10,718 bases of DNA, from positions 1-10,718 of the forward strand of contig JABFSW010000150.1 in NCBI GenBank assembly GCA_013140415.1. Direction: 5' to 3'. The notes beneath the pieces are model-generated. The model was not told where the DNA came from. It searched no databases and saw nothing but the letters and a program-made list of their open reading frames with translations. Source of the stretch: Nitrosarchaeum sp. (lineage in GTDB: Archaea > Thermoproteota > Nitrososphaeria > Nitrososphaerales > Nitrosopumilaceae). A program made the translations under genes and the position numbers. Below are positions 1 through 5,923 of the stretch, one piece after another. The stretch's first letter is position 1. Each line of letters begins with the position of its first letter.

Positions 1-390
1 AGTTATATTTTTTTCAACTTTCTTTTGAGATTTTTCTTTAATTTCTTTTAACTTTTCTTCATATTCTTTTAATTTTTTTAATTGTTTTGCTTCAAGGTTT
101 TTTCTATTAATCTCAAGTTCAGCTTTTTTCTGTTCTAGTTCTTTTTGTTTCTCTTCTGATTTTGCTTCTCGATCAGCTTTTTTCTGTTCTAGTTCTTTTT
201 GTTTCTCTTCTGATTTTGCTTCTCGATCAGCTTTTTTCTGTTCTAGTTCTTTTTGTTTTTTATAAGCTTCAGAATCATCACTACTAACATAGAGATTTTG
301 AGCAAAGGCATCATCAATAAGAAATAATCCAAAAGTACCACCAATCAAAATAGTCATCAAGATACTAACTAAGACAAAATTTGTTTTCAT
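1..390 (-). CDS. Secreted coiled-coil protein, N-terminal part (C-terminus beyond window)
   Basis: The frame stays open from an ATG at 388-390 to the window edge, giving 130 residues with no stop, so the C-terminus is missing. Residues 1-30 look like a signal peptide: K2, a hydrophobic core (about 5-25), then DDAFA|Q with likely cleavage after Ala30, as is common in exported thaumarchaeal proteins. From about residue 44 the chain is almost entirely Lys, Glu, Gln and Ala, with two exact copies and a partial third copy of an 18-residue unit (DREAKSEEKQKELEQKKA). It continues as KLKEYEEKLKEIKEK and should form a long extracellular helix or coiled coil. No enzyme motif is seen; a structural or cell-surface role is inference. 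The start follows a TATA-like TTTTTAAC about 26 bp upstream and has no Shine-Dalgarno sequence, so the mRNA is probably leaderless. I do not recognise a named family. Confidence 0.8.
   Translation of the reverse strand, partial: MKTNFVLVSILMTILIGGTFGLFLIDDAFAQNLYVSSDDSEAYKKQKELEQKKADREAKSEEKQKELEQKKADREAKSEEKQKELEQKKAELEINRKNLEAKQLKKLKEYEEKLKEIKEKSQKKVEKNIT
121..258. repeat. 54-bp perfect tandem repeat, about 2.5 copies, in frame
   Basis: Copies at 121-174 and 175-228 are identical over 54 bp, and 229-258 repeats the first 30 bp before diverging. The period is 18 codons, so copy-number changes would keep the reading frame and lengthen or shorten the predicted coiled coil. Identity at synonymous positions points to recent duplication or ongoing homogenisation. 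Confidence 0.95.
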
Positions 391-411
391 TTTAAAAAAT
401 CGTCCAAAGTG

Positions 412-423
412 GAGTTAAAAAGA
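412..423 (-). promoter_or_regulatory. Putative TATA element for the coiled-coil protein
   Basis: On the minus strand, CTTTTTAACTCC is centred about 27 bp before the ATG ending at 390. That spacing fits archaeal TATA-directed initiation at or next to the start codon. It lies in the 61-bp gap after pdxT, so this gene can be transcribed independently. Confidence 0.45.
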
Positions 424-451
424 ATTGCTGATAATTTGTATTCATATTTGG

Positions 452-1069
452 CTAGTTTTTTAATTTCTTAATCAAATTTACAAAATATTTGTGTAAAGAA
501 ACATCTTCTGTTAATTCAGGATGGAATGCAACACCTATAATATTGCCTTTTTTTACAGCAACTATTTTTTCATTAAATTTTGCTAAAACTTCTACTCCAG
601 AACCGACATCAGAAACAGATGGGGCTCTGATAAAAACACCATTAAATTTTGGAATACTAATAGAATTCATAGAAATATCTGCTTCAAATGATTCTTTTTG
701 TCTTCCAAAAGAATTTCTTTCTAGTTTAATGTCAAGTAAATCTAGAAGAGGTTGATCTGTTTTTCCAACAACACGATCATTGGCTGTCTTTGAGAGCATA
801 ATCATGCCGGCACATATTCCTAAGACAGGTATTCCACGTTCAATTTTTTCTTTTATTATCTTAAGAGAACTGTTTACAAGAGAAAGTTGACCGATTGTAG
901 TGCTTTCACCACCGGGAATAATTAGACCGTCAAGTTTGGAAATATCTTCAGCAGTTTTAACACCTACAACTGTTCCTTCTACGCCTAATTCTTTTAAGGC
1001 AGTCTTAGTAGATGTAATATTTTCATGTACATCGCCCTGAATTGCTAAAACTCCAATAGTAAGACTCAT
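452..1069 (-). CDS. pdxT: PdxT, glutaminase subunit of pyridoxal 5'-phosphate synthase
   Basis: This class I glutamine amidotransferase hydrolyses glutamine and channels ammonia to PdxS for ribose-5-phosphate-dependent (DXP-independent) PLP synthesis in the cytoplasm. At 205 aa it is slightly longer than typical PdxT (about 190-200). Visible motifs are the N-terminal [12 protein letters not shown], the oxyanion-loop PGGESTTI (52-59), the nucleophile elbow GICAGMIML with Cys86, and FHPEL carrying His183 and Glu185. The Cys-His-Glu triad is therefore complete. Its ATG at 1067-1069 overlaps the pdxS TGA by 4 bp (ATGA), which strongly suggests a shared transcript and translational coupling with pdxS. 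No separate promoter is needed. There is no sign of truncation. Confidence 0.97.
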   Translation of the reverse strand: MSLTIGVLAIQGDVHENITSTKTALKELGVEGTVVGVKTAEDISKLDGLIIPGGESTTIGQLSLVNSSLKIIKEKIERGIPVLGICAGMIMLSKTANDRVVGKTDQPLLDLLDIKLERNSFGRQKESFEADISMNSISIPKFNGVFIRAPSVSDVGSGVEVLAKFNEKIVAVKKGNIIGVAFHPELTEDVSLHKYFVNLIKKLKN

Positions 1070-2034
1070 GCTGAACTTCCACGCTCTTGCATTCTTAATT
1101 CTAGAGTCTTAACATCTAATCCCAACATCGATTGTCTTTCATCAATCATTTTTTGTGCTTCTTTTACTTTTTCTGATTCATTCCAGAAAGTAGTTGCCAA
1201 TACAATAGCTCTTGCCCTTTCTTTGGCATCGTTTGCATTAAAGATTCCAGATCCTACAAATATTCCATCACATCCAAGAGACATCAGATATGCAGCATCG
1301 GCAGGAGTTGCAATTCCTCCTGCTGCAAAATTAACAACAGGCAATCTTCCGAGTTTTGCAGTTTCTTCAACTATATCATAAGATACTTTGAACTCTCTTG
1401 CCATTCTAACTAGATCTTGATTATCACCTGAATCATAAATTGCCTTTATTGATCTTAATTCATCATTTACTTTTTTAATATGAGTAATTGCCTCTGCAAC
1501 ATTTCCTGTACCAGGTTCTCCTTTAGTTCTTATCATTGCAGCTCCTTCTTCAATTCTTCGTAATGCTTCAGATAATGATCTTGCTCCATTAACAAAAGGA
1601 GTTGTAAAATCCCACTTCCAAATGTGATGGTTTTCATCAGCTGGTGTCAAAACTTCTGATTCATCTATCATATCCACATTAGTTTCTTCAAGAACTTTTG
1701 CTTCATAGACATGACCAATTCTACATTTTGCCATTACTGGGATTGTTACTGAATCCATAATATCTTCAATAATTCTAATACTTGCAGTTCGTGCAACTCC
1801 GCCTGCTTTTCTTACATCAGATGGTAGTTTATCTAAAACCATAACAGATACAGCTCCTGCGTCTTCTGCAATTTGAGCTTGTTCTACTGTAGTAACATCC
1901 ATCACTACACCATTTTTTAGCATGTGAGCAAAACCACGTTTCAAAGTAGACGTTCCACGTAAAATATTACCAGAATCAGATTTGTCTTTAATTATTCCTT
2001 TTGCATCTGTTCTTTCGCCCGAAAGTGGAAGCAT
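1066..2034 (-). CDS. pdxS: PdxS, PLP synthase lyase/synthase subunit
   Basis: PdxS condenses ribose 5-phosphate (or ribulose 5-phosphate), glyceraldehyde 3-phosphate and PdxT-supplied ammonia to PLP, normally as a dodecameric (beta/alpha)8-barrel ring decorated with PdxT. The family signature is complete: [17 protein letters not shown] (Asp46), [10 protein letters not shown] with Schiff-base Lys103, [11 protein letters not shown], and [10 protein letters not shown] with the second catalytic Lys171. By alignment from memory these match B. subtilis Asp24, Lys81 and Lys149, so this protein has about 22 extra N-terminal residues. I kept the ATG at 2032-2034 because no other start codon occurs before the conserved core. 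There is no Shine-Dalgarno. A TATA-like ATACAAAT (about 2054-2062) lies about 25 bp upstream, overlapping the end of the upstream gene, so a leaderless pdxST transcript is plausible. Confidence 0.97.
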   Translation of the reverse strand: MLPLSGERTDAKGIIKDKSDSGNILRGTSTLKRGFAHMLKNGVVMDVTTVEQAQIAEDAGAVSVMVLDKLPSDVRKAGGVARTASIRIIEDIMDSVTIPVMAKCRIGHVYEAKVLEETNVDMIDESEVLTPADENHHIWKWDFTTPFVNGARSLSEALRRIEEGAAMIRTKGEPGTGNVAEAITHIKKVNDELRSIKAIYDSGDNQDLVRMAREFKVSYDIVEETAKLGRLPVVNFAAGGIATPADAAYLMSLGCDGIFVGSGIFNANDAKERARAIVLATTFWNESEKVKEAQKMIDERQSMLGLDVKTLELRMQERGSSA

Positions 2035-2064
2035 ATTTAGAGTTTTATCAGAGCCTATTTGTAT

Positions 2065-2598
2065 CTATTCACTAATTTGTTCTGTGATTTTATCAAGTTG
2101 AGATTCCACCATAGAAATTATTGGAGGTATGAATTTATCAGTTGCATTTTGTTCTGGCCAGCTAATTTGATTAACTCTTCCATTTAGAGTAATTTTGATA
2201 TTTGATTTTTGAAAATCAGTTACATTATCACGTATAGGAAATGATTCAGAAGGAATTGAGATAAATCCGGTTTCTTTAATCAGTGCTTTCAACTTACGAA
2301 GTGTTGGATCATCCAGATTTGATTTAACATCTGGTTTTGGATAACCATCTTCAGTCACGGTATATTTTATTTCTCCATTATTGTGTATTAATAAAATTTC
2401 AGTTTTTTGTGCGCCAATTCTTTCTGTTACACCAAAAGATATTTTTTTCAATTGGTGTTTTGTGTATTCAATTTCAACTATATCATTTGGATTAGATGCA
2501 GAATATGGAATATCGGATTTTGTAATTAATGGAATAGCAATTAAAATTGCAATGATAGCAGGAATTGCTGCTATTACTAAAATAATTGGTTTTACCAT
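2065..2598 (-). CDS. Small membrane-anchored protein of unknown function
   Basis: The 177-aa product starts with one strongly hydrophobic segment (about residues 4-26, rich in Ile and Ala), followed by a soluble domain that should face the outside. It is either a single-pass anchor or an uncleaved signal; I see no clear cleavage site or lipobox. The soluble part alternates short beta-like stretches (KTEILLIHNNGEIKYTV, NIKITLNGRVNQISW) with a charged helix (PTLRKLKALIKETGF), suggesting a compact alpha/beta domain. It has no Cys and no catalytic motif I recognise. It ends 30 bp before pdxS on the same strand, so read-through into pdxST is possible, but nothing ties its function to PLP. The ATG at 2596-2598 is preceded by a weak AAGGT and by a TATA-like ATTTATTT near 2631-2638. 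Confidence 0.75.
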   Translation of the reverse strand: MVKPIILVIAAIPAIIAILIAIPLITKSDIPYSASNPNDIVEIEYTKHQLKKISFGVTERIGAQKTEILLIHNNGEIKYTVTEDGYPKPDVKSNLDDPTLRKLKALIKETGFISIPSESFPIRDNVTDFQKSNIKITLNGRVNQISWPEQNATDKFIPPIISMVESQLDKITEQISE

Positions 2599-2656
2599 GA
2601 TTTACCTTGACGGTTGTAGAACAAGGTTAATCGCAAATAAATCTTGGTTAAAATAA

Positions 2657-2665
2657 CTTAAAATT
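2657..2665 (+). promoter_or_regulatory. Putative TATA element of the tRNA-Trp gene
   Basis: CTTAAAATT is centred about 29 bp before G1 of the tRNA (2690), a fitting distance for archaeal initiation a few nucleotides upstream of the mature 5' end. The 91-bp gap also serves the divergent membrane-protein gene. Confidence 0.4.
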
Positions 2666-2718
2666 CTAGTCCGATTCATTCTTGTTCGTGGGGTCGTAGC
2701 CTAGCCTGGTAGGGCGAC

Positions 2719-2743
2719 AGTGTATACGATAGATCACCGCTAA
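2719..2743 (+). other. Non-canonical tRNA intron 1, between positions 28 and 29
   Basis: This 25-nt intron splits the 5' strand of the anticodon stem. It fits a relaxed bulge-helix-bulge: the central 4-bp helix is GGCG (2713-2716) with CGCT (2738-2741), including one G-U. The 3-nt bulges are ACA (2717-2719) and AAG (2742-2744), each cut after its second base. An intron-side helix GTG (2720-2722)/CAC (2735-2737) caps the motif. The exon-side outer helix is missing, so it is a half-complete motif of the kind handled by broad-specificity archaeal splicing endonucleases. Confidence 0.85.
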
Positions 2744-2752
2744 GGGCTCCAA

Positions 2753-2805
2753 AGGTAAACTAAGCTAAACTGACTCACGGATGATGTAAGTTTGGAGCTG
2801 TAGTG
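2753..2805 (+). other. Canonical-position tRNA intron 2, between 37 and 38
   Basis: This 53-nt intron sits at the usual archaeal site. The bulge-helix-bulge is imperfect: CTCC (32-35, 2747-2750) opposes GTAG (2800-2803) with one C/T mismatch. The bulges are AAA (2751-2753) and TGA (2804-2806), and a weak GGT/GCT outer helix follows. Shifting the boundary by one base gives the same mature tRNA but a worse motif. The intron also carries TTTGGAGC (2791-2798), an 8-base perfect complement of the anticodon region. Confidence 0.82.
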
Positions 2806-2851
2806 ACCCGTAGGTCGCCGGTTCGATTCCGGTCGGCCCCACGTTAGAATA

Positions 2852-5116
2852 TTATTTATTTCTCAAAACATTTAGTGCAGAACCAGCTTTGAACCACTCT
2901 ATTTGAGATTTATTATAAGAATGGTTAAGAGAAATTTCATCCTTTGTTCCATCTTTGTGTTTAATGATACACCTAACTGATTTTTGTGGCTCTAGATTAT
3001 TCAAACCAATAAGACTAATTCGATCATCTTCTTGGATCTTATTGTAATCATCGGGATTACTAAAAGTCAATGCTAGAATTCCTTGTTTTTTCAAGTTTGT
3101 TTCATGTATTCTGGCAAGACTTTTTGTAATAACAGCAGCACATCCCAAATATCTAGGAGTCATTGCAGCATGTTCTCTACTGCTTCCCTCGCCATAATTA
3201 TTATCACCTATGATTACCCATCTCATTCCTTTTTCTTGATACTGTCTTGCAATTTTTGAAAAAGATTCAAGTTGACCGTTTAAGAGATTCTTTCCTTTAC
3301 CAATTTCATCATTAAATGCATTAACAGCACCCAAGAGCATATTATCACTGAGGTTATCAATATGGCCTCGAAGAGATAACCAAGCACCTGCAGGAGAGAT
3401 ATGATCTGTAGTGCATTTTCCTTTTGCTTTAATCATTATTGGAATATTTTCAAAATCTTTTCCATCCCACATAGAAAATGGTTCTAAACGTTGTAGTCTT
3501 TTACTATTAGGATCAATTATCACTTCAATATTGCTTGAATTTTCAGGGGGAGAAACAAAAATTCCTGTAGGTATCATAAATCCGTTTTTTGGGACTTCAG
3601 GTGCAGGTTTTGGTGGTTCAAGTTTAAATTTTGTTCCATCTGATGCGGTCAACTCATCTTTTAGAGGATTAAATGAAAGTTTACCTCCCAAAGCAAGTGC
3701 AATGATTATTTCAGGACTGCCAATAAAATTCAGAGTGTTTCTGTGACCGTCATTACGACCTGGAAAATTTCGATTAAAACTAGTTACAATTGTATTTTTT
3801 TCATCATTTTCTAATTCAGGTCTTTTCCACTGACCAATACATGGACCACATGCATTTGCCAATACCGTAGCTCCAATCTCTTTTAGTGAATGCATTTGTC
3901 CATCTCTTTCAATAGTACTTCTGATCTGTTCTGAACCAGGTGTGATTAGTAAAGGAATTTTTGATTTAATGCCTTTTAATTTTGCTTGTTCAGCTAAACT
4001 TGCTGCTCTTGACATATCTTCATAAGATGAATTTGTACAACTTCCAATCAGTGCAACAGAGATTGAATCAATGTATTGATTAGATTTTACATCATCAGCT
4101 AAATCAGATATTGGTCTTGCGAGATCAGGTGTATGAGGGCCAACAATATGAGGTTCTAATGTTGAAAGATTGATTTCAATAATTTTATCAAAGAATTTTT
4201 CTGGATTAGATTCTACTTCAGGATCTGCCACAAGCAATTCTTTATTATGATTTGCAAGTTCAGCAATCTTTTCTCTGTTTGTAGATTTTAGATAAGTTTC
4301 CATTCTTTGATCATATGGAAATATAGAACATGTTGCGCCTACTTCTGCGCCCATGTTAGTAATAGTAGCTTTTCCAGTACAACTAATAGTATTTGTTCCA
4401 GGTCCAAAGTATTCAATAACAGAATTTGTTCCTCCTGAAACTGTCAATTCTTCAGCTACTTTGAGTATGATATCTTTTGGTGCAGTCCATCCGGTTAGTT
4501 CCCCGGTTAATTTTACACCAATTCTTTTTGGATAAAGTAATTCCCAAGGCATTCCAGCCATCGTTTCTGCTGCGTCTAATCCACCTACTCCAACAGCAAT
4601 CATTCCTAAACCACCTGCATTTGGAGTATGAGAATCAGTGCCAATCATCAAGCCACCTGGAAATGCATAATTTTCAAGAACAACTTGATGAATAATTCCT
4701 GCACCAGGTTTCCAAAAACCACAGCCATATTTACCAGCAGCAGATTGCAGGAACTTGAAAACCTCACTATTCTCATCAAGTGCAGTTTTCATGTCGGTGT
4801 CACCTTCTACTTGTGCTCGTATCAGATGATCACAATGAACAGTTGTAGGTAAAGCTGTTTGTTTAAGTTCTGCTTGCATAAATTGTAACATCACCATTTG
4901 TCCAGTTACGTCTTGTAATGCTACTCTATCAGGAATAAGGAAGACATAGTTTTTACCTCCATCAAGATTTTTGTTGCTAACTTGATCAAAATGTCCAGCA
5001 AGTATTTTTTCAGTTAGTGTTAATGGTCTTCCAATTACTTTTCGGTATTTTTGAATATTTTCTTGTAATTTTTTGTAAACATGGGTTACTAATTCTGGAG
5101 TAGTACCTATTTCCAC
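2852..5116 (-). CDS. Aconitate hydratase, mitochondrial-type
   Basis: This 4Fe-4S enzyme interconverts citrate and isocitrate via cis-aconitate in the TCA cycle. The 754-aa sequence follows mitochondrial aconitase almost block for block, closer to that type than to bacterial AcnB or cytosolic AcnA/IRP. Cluster ligands are Cys360 (GSCTNSSYEDM), Cys423 and Cys426 (ANACGPCIGQW), near the pig numbering 358/421/424. Also present are CDHL (95-98), GTDSHTPN (159-166), the swivel-domain CTTDHISPAG (568-577), and the substrate-binding GEGSSREHA (642-650). The start is GTG at 5114-5116, because an in-frame TAA lies four codons upstream with no other start between. ATG triplets at 5116-5121 are out of frame and terminate after four codons. 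A TATA-like ATATTAAA (5141-5148) about 28 bp upstream suggests a leaderless mRNA, and palindromes flank this element. Confidence 0.97.
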   Translation of the reverse strand: MEIGTTPELVTHVYKKLQENIQKYRKVIGRPLTLTEKILAGHFDQVSNKNLDGGKNYVFLIPDRVALQDVTGQMVMLQFMQAELKQTALPTTVHCDHLIRAQVEGDTDMKTALDENSEVFKFLQSAAGKYGCGFWKPGAGIIHQVVLENYAFPGGLMIGTDSHTPNAGGLGMIAVGVGGLDAAETMAGMPWELLYPKRIGVKLTGELTGWTAPKDIILKVAEELTVSGGTNSVIEYFGPGTNTISCTGKATITNMGAEVGATCSIFPYDQRMETYLKSTNREKIAELANHNKELLVADPEVESNPEKFFDKIIEINLSTLEPHIVGPHTPDLARPISDLADDVKSNQYIDSISVALIGSCTNSSYEDMSRAASLAEQAKLKGIKSKIPLLITPGSEQIRSTIERDGQMHSLKEIGATVLANACGPCIGQWKRPELENDEKNTIVTSFNRNFPGRNDGHRNTLNFIGSPEIIIALALGGKLSFNPLKDELTASDGTKFKLEPPKPAPEVPKNGFMIPTGIFVSPPENSSNIEVIIDPNSKRLQRLEPFSMWDGKDFENIPIMIKAKGKCTTDHISPAGAWLSLRGHIDNLSDNMLLGAVNAFNDEIGKGKNLLNGQLESFSKIARQYQEKGMRWVIIGDNNYGEGSSREHAAMTPRYLGCAAVITKSLARIHETNLKKQGILALTFSNPDDYNKIQEDDRISLIGLNNLEPQKSVRCIIKHKDGTKDEISLNHSYNKSQIEWFKAGSALNVLRNK

Positions 5117-5122
5117 ATCATT

Positions 5123-5137
5123 CGGTTAGTTTAACCG
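5123..5137. promoter_or_regulatory. 15-bp palindrome between TATA element and aconitase start
   Basis: CGGTTA-gtt-TAACCG has perfect 6-bp arms and lies 6 bp before the GTG start codon, just downstream of the candidate TATA box. A repressor bound here would block polymerase, so it is an operator candidate. If transcription starts further upstream it would instead be a small hairpin in the leader. Confidence 0.5.
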
Positions 5138-5140
5138 GAA

Positions 5141-5148
5141 TTTAATAT
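5141..5148 (-). promoter_or_regulatory. Putative proximal TATA element for aconitase
   Basis: On the minus strand, ATATTAAA is centred about 28 bp before the GTG start, consistent with leaderless transcription. It lies between the two palindromes at 5123-5137 and 5149-5168. Confidence 0.4.
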
Positions 5149-5168
5149 TTGCAATTCAAAAATTGCAA
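5149..5168. promoter_or_regulatory. 20-bp palindrome directly upstream of the aconitase TATA element
   Basis: TTGCAATT-caaa-AATTGCAA has perfect 8-bp arms and a 4-nt spacer. It covers the position where the TFB recognition element of the proximal aconitase promoter would sit, so a bound regulator could block or help TFB. No similar palindrome was noticed elsewhere in the window. Confidence 0.5.
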
Positions 5169-5200
5169 TAAACATTATGATAGGCGTGTTAATTTCTGAA

Positions 5201-5231
5201 CAATTATAAACTAAAAGCATCTTTATAATTG
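5201..5231. promoter_or_regulatory. 31-bp inverted repeat forming back-to-back TATA elements
   Basis: Perfect 10-bp arms CAATTATAAA (5201-5210) and TTTATAATTG (5222-5231) are separated by 11 bp. Each arm reads as TTTATAA facing outward. The right one lies 48 bp before the 5273 gene, predicting a leader of about 22 nt with an AGGTG ribosome site. The left one could start aconitase transcripts with a leader of about 65 nt that contains the other two palindromes. Confidence 0.5.
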
Positions 5232-5272
5232 ATTGTTGGGGAGTTACAAATATTCTAAATTAAGGTGTTTAG

Positions 5273-5905
5273 ATGGTCAATAAGGGTTTTCCAAAATTTG
5301 GAATGTCACAAGCAGGTGCATATGTTGCTGCTCTAAAAAATTATAATTTGCCAGATTTCATTTTAGTATTAATTTCAAAAGAATGTAAATCAGAGCTTCT
5401 AGAAAGAGGAAGAATAGACGATAGATTACAGAGTATGAATGATGAGGCTTTAGAACTTTTACATAAAGTATTTGTCGGTTGTGAAGAAGATAACGCAGGG
5501 AAATATGCACAGTATAGATTCTATGCATATGTTTCTAGCATGTATCATAAATGTGAGGTTTTAGTAAATGAAACAATTCCAGGAGCCAGTGGAACAAATC
5601 ATAAAATTCCTGTCGCTGTTAAAAACAATGGAATGTACATTGCAGTTGCACATAACAAAGCAATTGGAAACCCTGTAAATAAAAAAGAAACCATACGATT
5701 CTATGAGATGGTTGACGACATTAAGAAAGGAGATCACGGAACTATGTTAAGTGATGCAATTTATGGTTCTTCGGTAGGGTTTAGAGGCGATGCTTTAGTT
5801 GAGCTTGAAAACTTGAGCAAATCCAGAACACATGATACTGAAAATAAGCTTGATTTCAAGACTGCAAATTTTGAAAATAATATTTATTCAGTAACAAAGT
5901 GTTAA
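5273..5905 (+). CDS. Hypothetical 210-aa protein, possible nuclease-like fold
   Basis: I do not recognise this protein. The ATG at 5273-5275 is preceded by AGGTG (5263-5267) at Shine-Dalgarno spacing, one of the few visible ribosome sites in the window. The N-terminus is basic (MVNKGFPKFGMSQAG), residues 38-70 look helical, and there are four Cys (38, 70, 94, 210). There is no signal peptide or membrane segment. Residues 110-150 read as two beta strands, KIPVAVKNNGMYIAVAHNKA, followed by a helix. This layout resembles the core of restriction-endonuclease-like folds, where an Asp and an E-x-K would sit on these strands. Here the Asp and Glu are absent, so any relationship would be to an inactive or altered member; that is weak inference. 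The gene is divergent from aconitase and convergent with the next gene, 18 bp away. Confidence 0.75.
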   Translation: MVNKGFPKFGMSQAGAYVAALKNYNLPDFILVLISKECKSELLERGRIDDRLQSMNDEALELLHKVFVGCEEDNAGKYAQYRFYAYVSSMYHKCEVLVNETIPGASGTNHKIPVAVKNNGMYIAVAHNKAIGNPVNKKETIRFYEMVDDIKKGDHGTMLSDAIYGSSVGFRGDALVELENLSKSRTHDTENKLDFKTANFENNIYSVTKC

Positions 5906-5923
5906 TTTCAATTTAGAGAAAAT

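Larger units (their letters stand above)
2690..2841 (+). tRNA. tRNA-Trp (anticodon CCA) with two introns
   Basis: Removing 2719-2743 and 2753-2805 leaves a 74-nt cloverleaf. The acceptor stem is GGGGTCG/CGGCCCC (2690-2696 with 2834-2840, one G-U pair). The D arm is GCCT/GGGC. The anticodon stem ACGGG (2717-2718 plus 2744-2746) pairs with CCCGT (2807-2811), five Watson-Crick pairs. The loop is CTCCAA+A with anticodon CCA at 2749-2751, the variable loop AGGTC, the T arm GCCGG-TTCGATT-CCGGT, and the discriminator A at 2841. CCA is not encoded. The anticodon stem closes only if both introns are removed, which is the main support for the model. I also tested a long-variable-arm reading (stem ACAGT/GCTGT), but it gives no sensible anticodon. 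The gene converges on the aconitase gene, whose stop lies 10 bp away. Confidence 0.93.

Noticed and set aside
2381..2656. Plus-strand ORF of 91 codons opposite the membrane-anchored protein gene
   Set aside because: It lies almost wholly antisense to the better-supported gene, has no ribosome site or promoter, and its sequence looks like a mirror of the hydrophobic N-terminus.
2717..2816. Class II tRNA (Leu or Ser) reading with anticodon stem ACAGT/GCTGT and a 15-nt variable arm GACC-cgta-GGTC
   Set aside because: The stems form on paper, but the loop then offers no Leu or Ser anticodon after a U33. The Trp model gives a complete anticodon stem, a CCA anticodon, A73 and a good splicing motif for intron 1.
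3411..4852. Several plus-strand ORFs of 60-111 codons inside the aconitase gene
   Set aside because: All are antisense to a fully conserved enzyme, have unnatural composition and no initiation signals; they are shadows of the real gene.
5107..5121. Four-codon mini-ORF ATG-ATG-TGG-AAA-TAG overlapping the aconitase start
   Set aside because: It could act as a tiny upstream ORF only if the leader is transcribed. With a probable leaderless start and no ribosome site it is more likely a chance reading.
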